NCBI GenBank assembly: GCA_016209995.1
Contig: JACQVC010000354.1
Coordinates: 1-5,733, forward strand
Length of the DNA stretch: 5,733 nt
Direction of reading: 5' to 3'
From: Gemmatimonadota bacterium
Lineage (GTDB): Bacteria > Gemmatimonadota > Gemmatimonadetes > Longimicrobiales > Gaopeijiaceae
Shown in pieces: positions 1 to 5,733 of this stretch (its first letter is position 1; each line of letters begins with the position of its first letter). The notes below the pieces were generated by a model. It did not search any database. It worked only from the letters and a program-made list of their open reading frames with translations, and was not told where the DNA came from. The translations under genes were made by a program, and so were the position numbers.

Positions 1-1
1 C

Positions 2-265
2 TGCCCACGGCCGGGAGGCTACCTGTGTGTCATGGACGGGAGGAGAGTGGTCTCGCCCAGGGTGTACATCGATGAGATTCCGGTCATTTGCGGCCTCGAC
101 ATGCTGGCCGCCTATCAGCCGCAGGATCTCCACCTGGTCGAGGTGTACGGACGTGGCGGACAGATCCGCATCTATACGCGGGCTTACGTCGAGCGGCTCG
201 CCCGCCGACCGGAAATGTTGTTCGACGCCGACCTCTACCCTCCCGCGTTGAGCTTCGACTGCTGA
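2..265 (+). CDS. C-terminal part of a TonB-plug-like / carboxypeptidase-regulatory-like protein (5' truncated)
   Basis: The reading frame is open from the left edge to a TGA at 263-265, giving 87 visible residues, so the real start lies outside the window. The ATG at 32 is internal, because the frame reads CPRPGGYLCV without a stop before it. The visible pattern is a Cys-Arg-Pro-rich lead, VYIDEIPV (about 62-85), LAAYQPQDLHLVEVYGRGG and then IRIYTR (137-181). A 'YxDG/E ... P.dl..vEVY ... IRIYTR' order is what I associate with degenerate TonB-receptor plug modules in proteins of Gemmatimonadota-like genomes, which are usually secreted to the outer membrane. That assignment rests on pattern memory, not a search. 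No signal peptide can be assessed because the N-terminus is missing. The tail after IYTR is short and ends in Cys. The gene converges on the toxin-antitoxin operon, with 64 bases between the two stop codons. Confidence is good that it is coding and moderate for the family. Confidence 0.6.
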   Translation, partial: CPRPGGYLCVMDGRRVVSPRVYIDEIPVICGLDMLAAYQPQDLHLVEVYGRGGQIRIYTRAYVERLARRPEMLFDADLYPPALSFDC

Positions 266-329
266 GCAAAGCACACCGTGCAACCCCTGCAGCACCAAAG
301 CCGCACTTTGTAGTCGTTGAGGTGTCTGG

Positions 330-704
330 TCACGCCCAAATGATGTGGACGTCGTACGGCTCGAAGCGGCGGTCGTGCGTCATGAGTGTGAGAGCCTCCG
401 CGCGCGCTTGCGCGACGAGCATGCGATTGAACGGGTCCGTATGGTGAGGAGGCAGCTCCACCAGCAACGCCGCGTGCTGCATGGTGACCGGAAGCTTCGC
501 GAAACGCGCGAGGTCAACCGCGTCTTCGAATCCGCCCTTCATGCGCAACTTCCCGATGGACATCTTGATCGCGGCTTCCCATGCGGAGGCGGCGCTCACG
601 TAGACTTCTTCAGCGTCGGCAACTACGCGTCTCGTAGAGCGTCTCAGCCGTGGACTGGCTGTGCACCACCAGAGAAACACGTGCGTGTCCAGGAGCAGCC
701 TCAC
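330..704 (-). CDS. VapC-type PIN-domain ribonuclease toxin (type II toxin-antitoxin)
   Basis: This 124-residue protein has the usual size of a single PIN domain. It opens with LLLDTHVFLWW, carrying the first acidic residue (Asp6). It continues with SAASAWEAAIK (Glu43), then HHTDPFNRMLVAQA (88-101) and LMTHDRRFEPYDV (Asp111). These are the blocks of VapC PIN toxins, Mg2+-dependent RNases that cleave tRNA or rRNA when freed from antitoxin. The start is GTG at 702-704 and overlaps the antitoxin TGA (701-703) as GTGA, so translation is probably coupled to the antitoxin. An oddity is residue 93, in the DPFxR motif, which is Asn where I expect Asp to align with the PIN active-site acid; the neighbouring Asp90 is kept. 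This could weaken or alter metal binding. The family is clear; target and activity are unknown. Confidence 0.9.
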   Translation of the reverse strand: MRLLLDTHVFLWWCTASPRLRRSTRRVVADAEEVYVSAASAWEAAIKMSIGKLRMKGGFEDAVDLARFAKLPVTMQHAALLVELPPHHTDPFNRMLVAQARAEALTLMTHDRRFEPYDVHIIWA

Positions 705-994
705 GTCCCACCGCTCTCCCCGTCCTCAGCGTCTGCATAACCCAGGAACACACGTTGGATCTCCGGAGGCAATGGCTCGTCGAAATCACGAGAAACCCAG
801 ATCTTTCCCTTCAATGCACCAGGCCTGCGCGGCGCTCGTGGCAGCGGCACCAGACGAGCGCGAGGCATTCCGGCCTTCGCGATCGTGATCTCCTCGCCGG
901 ACGCGGCCCGCTCCACCAGCTCCGACAACCGCGTCTTGGCGTCGTAAAGGTTGACGACCGTTCGCGGTTTCCGTTTTGCCTTCGGTTTGGCCAT
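701..994 (-). CDS. Phd/YefM-family antitoxin, partner of the PIN toxin
   Basis: This 97-residue protein starts with a very basic stretch (MAKPKAKRKPR) and then the Phd/YefM fold signature: NLYDAKTRLSELVERA (15-30), GEEITIAKAGMPRARLVPL (33-51). The N-terminal domain dimerises and binds operator DNA. The C-terminal part, GKIWVSRDFDEPLP (63-76), matches the segment that in relatives wraps around and blocks the PIN toxin. It is the first gene of a two-gene operon and its TGA overlaps the toxin's GTG start. The ATG at 992-994 is preceded on the coding strand by GAGG (1002-1005) with 7-base spacing, which supports this start. An ATG in another frame at 999-1001 gives no family match. Expression is probably autorepressed through the paired palindromes at 1044-1062. 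The acidic, disordered-looking tail (DAEDGESGGT) may be protease-sensitive, as is usual for antitoxins; that is inference. Confidence 0.9.
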   Translation of the reverse strand: MAKPKAKRKPRTVVNLYDAKTRLSELVERAASGEEITIAKAGMPRARLVPLPRAPRRPGALKGKIWVSRDFDEPLPPEIQRVFLGYADAEDGESGGT

Positions 995-1043
995 GCTCCA
1001 ACCTCGTTCCGCTACTGCGGCAAAGCTAAGATAACCGCGACCT

Positions 1044-1062
1044 CTTGGTCAAGTTGGTCAAC
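1044..1062 (-). promoter_or_regulatory. Paired 10-bp palindromes, probable operator of the antitoxin-toxin operon
   Basis: On the coding strand of the operon the sequence reads GTTGACCAAC followed by CTTGACCAAG, sharing one C. Each 10-mer has perfect 4-bp arms (GTTG/CAAC and CTTG/CAAG) around a central AC, and the shared core TTGACCAA repeats with a 9-bp period. The block lies 50-68 bases upstream of the antitoxin ATG. Each copy also contains TTGACC, close to a -35 hexamer. A possible but weak -10 (TATCTT, 1028-1033) sits too close to the second copy for a classical promoter. Phd/YefM antitoxins are known to bind adjacent short palindromes over their own promoters, so this is the best operator candidate. 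The repeat is seen directly; binding is inferred. Confidence 0.6.
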
Positions 1063-1117
1063 CCTGCTCTCACTATCCTGCGACGCCGCGTGCCTTCACC
1101 TTCCGTACATCTTTCAC

Positions 1118-1137
1118 TGCCATGCACCTTCATGGCA
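1118..1137. repeat. 7-bp perfect inverted repeat (TGCCATG / CATGGCA) with 6-base loop
   Basis: Arms at 1118-1124 and 1131-1137 are perfectly complementary around CACCTT. The repeat lies in the gene-free interval between the divergent antitoxin and the heptad microprotein (995-1273). Neither strand has a T-tract after it, so it is not an obvious terminator. It could be a dyad operator or chance; nothing else in the window repeats it. The rest of the interval shows only the paired palindromes at 1044-1062 and a weak promoter-like pair, TGGACG (1181-1186) and TATGCT (1203-1208), 16 bases apart and facing the microprotein. Confidence 0.3.
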
Positions 1138-1273
1138 CGAGGTAGGTAGATCCCCATCCTGTCCGGTACCCATTCCGCTATGGACGCCCCCAAGGGAAAT
1201 GCTATGCTGTCGAACGCGGCCAGGTGGGAAACGCTGCAGGAAGAGTCTAGGGTGCACCATCTCTGGAGGGCAC

Positions 1274-1474
1274 ATGGCAACCATTCACGATATCGAGCGA
1301 TCGATGGACCGGCTCGAGCGGGCGATGGACGAGGTCGAGCGGGCCATGGATGAGTTCGAGCAACGGGTCGTGCACTACGACGGACCCATGACCGAGGCCG
1401 CCCGCCGGCTGATTACGAAGGCTTGGGCGCGCCTGCGACGGCGCTGGCCTCAGCACGCGCCCGGTCTCAACTGA
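1274..1474 (+). CDS. Small heptad-repeat (coiled-coil) hypothetical protein, 66 aa
   Basis: I do not recognise a family. The ATG at 1274 follows GGAGG (1265-1269) by 4 bases, a usable ribosome site, and the frame ends at TGA (1472-1474). Residues 11-31 are three successive heptads, MDRLERA, MDEVERA and MDEFEQR; residues 4-10 (IHDIERS) look like a degenerate first copy. Leu/Val/Phe and Met recur at heptad spacing with Glu/Asp/Arg elsewhere, so an amphipathic helix or short coiled coil is expected. A breaker (HYDGP, 34-38) is followed by a basic, Trp-containing helix, ARRLITKAWARLRRRW (43-58), which could bind nucleic acid or an acidic surface. There is no signal peptide or membrane segment. 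The frame stays open well upstream (from 650), but that part overlaps the antitoxin on the other strand and lacks protein-like features. Protein status is probable, not certain. Confidence 0.5.
   Translation: MATIHDIERSMDRLERAMDEVERAMDEFEQRVVHYDGPMTEAARRLITKAWARLRRRWPQHAPGLN
1304..1366 (+). repeat. Three tandem 21-bp repeats encoding heptads
   Basis: Three 21-bp units at 1304-1324, 1325-1345 and 1346-1366 each begin with ATGGA and share a central TCGAG. They encode the three clear heptads of the small protein. The third unit is the most diverged. A fourth, weaker unit may precede them at 1283-1303. Repeat number could vary between strains by slippage or unequal recombination without breaking the frame. 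Confidence 0.7.
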
Positions 1475-1683
1475 GCGGTCGGGTCCGAGCGCAACGGGAT
1501 ACCTCGCAGCGACCGTGCCCGGCCCGGTGCGCTCCTGCGCCCGCGACGATCGACCGATACACACAACTCGGTGATTTCTTTGCACATGGAGGGATGGCAT
1601 GCGAACGAATATCGAGATTTGACGCTGACCTGATGCGCGCGGCCATGCGAGCTAGCGAGGAGTGCACCAAACGTCTGGGTGGA
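1475..1683. other. Gene-free interval between the heptad microprotein and the ispG 3' end
   Basis: I see no convincing gene in this convergent interval. An 85-codon frame from ATG 1594 has GGAGGG touching its start codon with no spacing, and it mostly reads antisense to ispG. No GC-stem plus T-tract terminator for ispG or for the microprotein stands out on either strand. Confidence 0.4.
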
Positions 1684-2925
1684 CTACCTGAAATCCCCTC
1701 TCGCCGGTACACCCGCCCCGTAGCGGCTGGCCACGTACTCCTCCAGAATCGCCTTGAACTCCTCGGTGATGTGGCCGCCGCGAAGGGTGGTGTAGTGCGC
1801 GCCATCGACGTAGACGGGCGCTTTGGGCTCCTCGAAAGTTCCGGGTAGCGAGATGCCGATGTGTGCGTGCTTGGACTCGCCAGGTCCGTTTACGACGCAC
1901 CCCATAACCGCAACCTTGAGGTCCTCGGCTCCGGGGTAACGCTCGCGCCATACCGGCATCTGCGCGCATACGTAGGACTGGATGTCCTCGGCGAGCTGCT
2001 GGAAGTAGGTGCTCGTGGTGCGGCCGCAGCCCGGGCACGCGCTGACCTGCGGCTCGAAGCTGCGGATGCCGAGCGACTGGAGCACCTGCTGCGCCACACG
2101 CACTTCGTCGGCCCGATCCGCGCCAGGTCGCGGCGTGAGCGACACGCGGATCGTGTCCCCGATGCCCTCGGCCAGCAGGATGGCCAGGCCGGCCGTGGTT
2201 ACCACCACCCCCTTCGTCCCCATCCCCGCCTCGGTGAGGCCGAGGTGGAGCGGGTAGTCGCACAGTGAAGCCAGCTTCCTGTAGATCGCTACCAGCTCGG
2301 GGACCGAGGAGACCTTCGCGCTCAGGATGATCCGGTCGTGCGGGAGTCCCGTATCCTCGGCCAGCGCCGCCGAGCGCAGCGCGCTCTCGACGATCGCTTC
2401 CATCAGCACCGCCCCGGCGTCCGCCGGCTCCGGCCTCGCCGCGTTCTCGTCCATGAGCTGCGTAAGCAGGTCCTGGTCCAGCGAACCCCAGTTCACGCCG
2501 ATGCGGACGGGCTTATCGTTCGCGATGGCCAGCTCGACGATCGTGCGGAAGTTCTCGTCGCGGCGCTTCGACCCGACGTTGCCGGGGTTGATCCGGTACT
2601 TCGCCAGCGAGCGAGCGCATTCCGGGTAGCGCGACAGCAGGATGTGACCGTTGTAGTGGAAGTCCCCGATGACGGGCACCGGCGCACCCCGAGCCTCGAG
2701 CTGCTCGACGATGCGCGGCACGGCCTGCGCCGCTTCCTCGGTGTTTACCGTGACGCGCACAAGCTCGCTTCCGGCCGCGGCGAGGGCGGCGACTTGGGCG
2801 ACGGTAGCCTCCACGTCGGCCGTGTCCGTGTTGGTCATCGACTGCACGACCACAGGATGGTGACCGCCCACAGGGACGCCCCCGACCTGCGTGACTACAG
2901 CTGCCCTGCGCCGCCACTCACCCAT
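1684..2925 (-). CDS. ispG: 4-hydroxy-3-methylbut-2-en-1-yl diphosphate synthase (IspG/GcpE)
   Basis: IspG catalyses the reductive conversion of MEcPP to HMBPP, the penultimate step of the cytosolic MEP isoprenoid pathway, using a [4Fe-4S] cluster and electrons from ferredoxin or flavodoxin. From ATG 2923-2925 it is 413 residues. The N-terminal TIM-barrel shows [20 protein letters not shown] (22-41), IGDFHYNG (86-93), YRINPGNVG (110-118) and VNWGSLD (144-150). The C-terminal cluster domain has CPGCG (Cys297, Cys300) and GCVVNGPGE (Cys343, Glu350), the cluster ligands and catalytic Glu expected for the family. It is longer than the roughly 370-residue E. coli form and matches the common bacterial class of about 410-430 residues, without the large extra domain of plant or chlamydial enzymes. 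ATG 2925 is preferred over GTG 2967 because GGGAG (2931-2935) lies 5 bases upstream. It is divergent from the cysteine hydrolase, and no same-strand partner abuts it. Confidence 0.97.
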   Translation of the reverse strand: MGEWRRRAAVVTQVGGVPVGGHHPVVVQSMTNTDTADVEATVAQVAALAAAGSELVRVTVNTEEAAQAVPRIVEQLEARGAPVPVIGDFHYNGHILLSRYPECARSLAKYRINPGNVGSKRRDENFRTIVELAIANDKPVRIGVNWGSLDQDLLTQLMDENAARPEPADAGAVLMEAIVESALRSAALAEDTGLPHDRIILSAKVSSVPELVAIYRKLASLCDYPLHLGLTEAGMGTKGVVVTTAGLAILLAEGIGDTIRVSLTPRPGADRADEVRVAQQVLQSLGIRSFEPQVSACPGCGRTTSTYFQQLAEDIQSYVCAQMPVWRERYPGAEDLKVAVMGCVVNGPGESKHAHIGISLPGTFEEPKAPVYVDGAHYTTLRGGHITEEFKAILEEYVASRYGAGVPARGDFR

Positions 2926-3153
2926 CCGCGCTCCCTCGCCGTTTCGCGCTTCGTGCCACGGCAACACTACTCGTTCTATCGATCCCGTACCATGCCCGGA
3001 AATCTAGGTAAGGCGCCATTGCACACAAAGTGCCCGTCGGCAGCGAACGGAGCGCCAGAGGCGAGAAGCGCTCGCCACCGGCCTTCCCATCGCCAGCAGC
3101 AAGACGCAACTTCCTCGCGGATGAGGTGTTGCATGCCGGCAGGAGGCAAAGCC
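2926..3153. promoter_or_regulatory. Divergent intergenic region between ispG and the cysteine hydrolase
   Basis: This 228-base interval must hold the start signals of both divergent genes. The hydrolase has a strong AGGAGG ribosome site at 3141-3146, 7 bases before ATG 3154; ispG has GGGAG at 2931-2935. I could not identify a convincing -35/-10 pair on either strand. A 6-bp inverted repeat (GGCGAG at 3060-3065, CTCGCC at 3071-3076, 5-base loop) may form a hairpin in the hydrolase leader; no T-tract follows it. Confidence 0.4.
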
Positions 3154-3801
3154 ATGGCCAGGCAGGTCGAGGTACCGCCCTATGAGATCGAGGAGCACGT
3201 CACGGTCGACCCTGACCGAACAGCCCTCGTCATCATCGATATGCAAAACGACTTTGTCCGCGCCGACGGGGCGCTATCCGTGCCCGGGGCGGCGGACACC
3301 GTAGCGGTCATCCGCCAGCTCGTGAAGCTGGCCCGCTCGACCGCCATGCCGGTCTTCTACTCACAGGACACACACCAGGAGGGTGACCCGGAGTGGAAGA
3401 TCTGGCCGAAGCATTGCGAGCGGGGATCAGAGGGGTGGCAGATCATAGACGAGCTGAAGCCCGCGCCCGGCGACCGCGTCTTCGAGAAAGTCCGCTACGA
3501 CGCGTTCTACGGTACGCACCTGGATCACGAGCTGCGGCTGCGGGGCATCGACACGCTGATCATCTGCGGGACCGTAGCCAGCATCTGCGTGCATTACACG
3601 GCGGCGAGCGCGGGCCTGCGCTGGTACCGGGTCATTCACCCCGTAGACGCCCTTTCGGCGCTGCACCCGTTCGACATGGAGGCCGCGCTCCGGCAGGCGA
3701 GTTTCCTCTTCCAGGCGACGCTCACGAAAGCGGCCGGAATCACGCCAGCGGTCGCCTCGAAGCGAAGCGGGCCGGCCAAGCGCCCGGCCCGGCGAGGCTG
3801 A
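3154..3801 (+). CDS. Nicotinamidase/isochorismatase-fold cysteine hydrolase
   Basis: This 215-residue protein belongs to the isochorismatase-like hydrolase superfamily, whose members cleave amides such as nicotinamide or related C-N and ether bonds. The full catalytic triad is visible: Asp29 in ALVIIDMQNDF (24-34), Lys112 in EKVRYDAFYG (111-120) and nucleophile Cys146 in GTVASICVHYTA (139-150). Val141-Ala142 fits the family's usual cis-peptide. Metal-site-like residues follow nicotinamidase order, Asp72-Thr-His74 and His88 in WPKHCERG (84-91), but the third His of classical PncA is absent and Asp78/Glu80 stand nearby, so nicotinamide as substrate is plausible, not shown. The C-terminus (SKRSGPAKRPARRG) is a basic tail beyond the fold. 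The ATG at 3154 is chosen because AGGAGG sits 7 bases upstream; the longer open frame upstream lacks family content. NAD salvage is a reasonable but unproven role. Confidence 0.85.
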   Translation: MARQVEVPPYEIEEHVTVDPDRTALVIIDMQNDFVRADGALSVPGAADTVAVIRQLVKLARSTAMPVFYSQDTHQEGDPEWKIWPKHCERGSEGWQIIDELKPAPGDRVFEKVRYDAFYGTHLDHELRLRGIDTLIICGTVASICVHYTAASAGLRWYRVIHPVDALSALHPFDMEAALRQASFLFQATLTKAAGITPAVASKRSGPAKRPARRG

Positions 3802-3815
3802 TGCCGGCGCGAGAA

Positions 3816-3831
3816 GCCGCGAATCCGCGGC
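3816..3831 (+). terminator. GC-rich hairpin after the cysteine hydrolase (weak terminator candidate)
   Basis: Arms GCCGCG (3816-3821) and CGCGGC (3826-3831) pair perfectly around AATC, 15 bases after the hydrolase stop. No T-tract follows (GCTGAACC comes next), so this is at best a weak or attenuating terminator, or an mRNA 3'-end stabiliser, between the hydrolase and the downstream membrane-protein gene. Confidence 0.3.
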
Positions 3832-3858
3832 GCTGAACCAGGAGCCTAGCACTCTCCC

Positions 3859-4293
3859 GTGCGCTGGCGTCTGCTCGAGACGGTGGAGCCCTTCACGTTC
3901 TTCGTGAAGTTCCGACCGGACGCACACTGCGACATCTTCACCTACGACGTCTGTATCTGGGTCCCCGGCGGCCGCCTCGACGCCGCGCAAACCGTCGTTC
4001 ACCTCTTCATCGGATTCCTGATCCAGATCGTGCTCGTGGCGCTGGCGCGTGAGCGGCCGCGTGCAACGGCGCTGCGAAAATTGGCCTGGGGCGGAGTCCC
4101 GCTGCTTGCCTTGCTCAAGGAGGTCTACGACGGCTTCGCGCCGTTCCTGCTCGGACCGCTTCCCATCGGGGGCAGTGGTTTCAGCGCGCTAGACATCGTG
4201 TTCACGTTGGGCGGACAGCTCGCAGCACTGGCGCTGGTCTTCTGCGTGAGTGGTGTAGCGGCCATGGCAGGAATGGTCGGCCGCTCGTCTTAG
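3859..4293 (+). CDS. Small polytopic membrane protein of unknown function
   Basis: This is a 144-residue protein I cannot assign to a family. After a roughly 40-residue head containing two Cys (HCDIFTYDVC, 23-32), hydrophobic stretches at about 43-63 (VVHLFIGFLIQIVLVALA), 76-87 (continuing into KEVYDGF) and 111-137 (DIVFTLGGQLAALALVF) suggest about three inner-membrane helices. The pattern KEVYD (88-92), then Asp112 and Gly119 on the next helix, recalls the KE..D / D......G arrangement in small VanZ- or YfiM-like membrane proteins; this is a faint resemblance only. The GTG at 3859 is the first possible start after an in-frame TAG at 3847-3849; AGGAG (3840-3844) is 14 bases away, further than ideal, so a later GTG (3883) is possible. 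It may be co-transcribed with the hydrolase (57-base gap). Its stop lies 11 bases from the tRNA 3' end on the other strand. Confidence 0.65.
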   Translation: MRWRLLETVEPFTFFVKFRPDAHCDIFTYDVCIWVPGGRLDAAQTVVHLFIGFLIQIVLVALARERPRATALRKLAWGGVPLLALLKEVYDGFAPFLLGPLPIGGSGFSALDIVFTLGGQLAALALVFCVSGVAAMAGMVGRSS

Positions 4294-4304
4294 GGAATCA
4301 GAGG

Positions 4305-4387
4305 CGGAGGGGGTGGGACTCGAACCCACAAGCCCTTTCGGGCAACCGCTTTCAAGGCGGTCTCCTTGCCAATTCGGACACCCCTCC
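4305..4387 (-). tRNA. tRNA-Ser (anticodon UGA)
   Basis: This is an 83-base class II tRNA. The acceptor stem GGAGGGG pairs with CCCCTCC perfectly and is followed by discriminator G, typical of tRNA-Ser. The D arm is TCC/GGA around a loop with the GG pair. The anticodon stem ACCGC/GCGGT encloses loop CTTGAAA, giving anticodon TGA (4352-4354 on the plus strand) for UCA and related serine codons. A long variable arm (GCCC-GAAA-GGGC) marks the serine class. The T arm is GTGGG-TTCGAGT-CCCAC. The 3' CCA is not encoded (CCT follows the discriminator), so it must be added after transcription. It lies downstream of purH on the same strand. Confidence 0.96.
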
Positions 4388-4394
4388 GGCAGCT

Positions 4395-4418
4395 AAACCT
4401 AACGAAGGGCTCGTCAGG
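4395..4418 (-). terminator. Candidate intrinsic terminator of purH
   Basis: On the purH coding strand, CCTGACGA and TCGTTAGG pair over 8 bases (one G-U) around a five-base loop GCCCT, directly followed by TTT and then AGC. It starts 25 bases after the purH stop and ends 7 bases before the tRNA-Ser 5' end. The U-run is short, so termination may be partial and the tRNA could be made by read-through and processing; no separate tRNA promoter fits in the remaining bases. Confidence 0.4.
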
Positions 4419-4443
4419 AAATAACTGCTACCTGCCGGCTCGC

Positions 4444-5733
<1,290 letters not shown>

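Noticed and set aside
296..310. CAAAG-CCGCA-CTTTG inverted repeat between the plug-like gene and the toxin
   Set aside because: The stem is only 5 bp with three A-T pairs and no T-tract follows, so it is not a credible terminator.
650..1273. Upstream in-frame extension of the heptad microprotein
   Set aside because: It overlaps the antitoxin on the opposite strand, is low in protein-like features, and a ribosome site marks the start at 1274.
1423..1848. Plus-strand open frame with a possible start at 1594
   Set aside because: It overlaps the ispG 3' end in antisense, and the only purine-rich run (GGAGGG) touches the ATG with no spacing. No recognisable motif.
2338..3153. Long plus-strand open frame continuous with the cysteine hydrolase
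   Set aside because: Most of it is antisense to ispG, it is Arg/His-rich with no family motifs, and the AGGAGG-supported ATG at 3154 explains the hydrolase start.
4305..4329. tRNA-Ser 3' end as an integrative-element attachment site
   Set aside because: No second copy of the tRNA 3' end and no integrase gene appear in the window.
4386..4438. CCGGCAG / CTGCCGG inverted repeat flanking the purH-tRNA spacer
   Set aside because: The arms are 7 bp with a 39-base loop and overlap the tRNA 5' end; the inner hairpin at 4398-4418 is the better structure.

Overview
This is a GC-rich bacterial chromosomal window dominated by housekeeping genes. No single gene fixes the organism. The leftmost gene end resembles the TonB-plug-like proteins common in Gemmatimonadota, so that phylum or a relative is a tentative guess from family resemblance only.

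Layout, left to right. (1) Bases 2-265 (+): the 3' end of a plug-like, outer-membrane-associated protein, cut by the window edge. (2) Bases 330-994 (-): a Phd-type antitoxin and a VapC-type PIN toxin, translationally coupled by a GTGA overlap. Two abutting 10-bp palindromes in the promoter region (1044-1062) are the likely autoregulatory operator. (3) Bases 1274-1474 (+): a 66-residue microprotein built on tandem heptads. (4) Bases 1684-2925 (-): ispG (gcpE), the [4Fe-4S] enzyme of the penultimate MEP-pathway step. (5) Bases 3154-3801 (+): a nicotinamidase/isochorismatase-fold cysteine hydrolase, divergent from ispG. (6) Bases 3859-4293 (+): a small polytopic membrane protein of unknown function. 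(7) Bases 4305-4387 (-): tRNA-Ser(UGA), tail-to-tail with the membrane protein. (8) Bases 4444-5733 (-): purH without its N-terminal start, which lies beyond the right edge. A terminator-like hairpin lies between purH and the tRNA.

IspG (isoprenoid precursors), PurH (IMP synthesis) and tRNA-Ser are core functions and do not form an evident joint pathway. The accessory part is the left third, with the toxin-antitoxin pair and the heptad microprotein. I see no CRISPR array, insertion sequence, rRNA or phage gene. The most interesting points are the paired-palindrome operator, the Asn in place of an expected acidic residue in VapC, and the heptad microprotein. I found no convincing large undescribed system.
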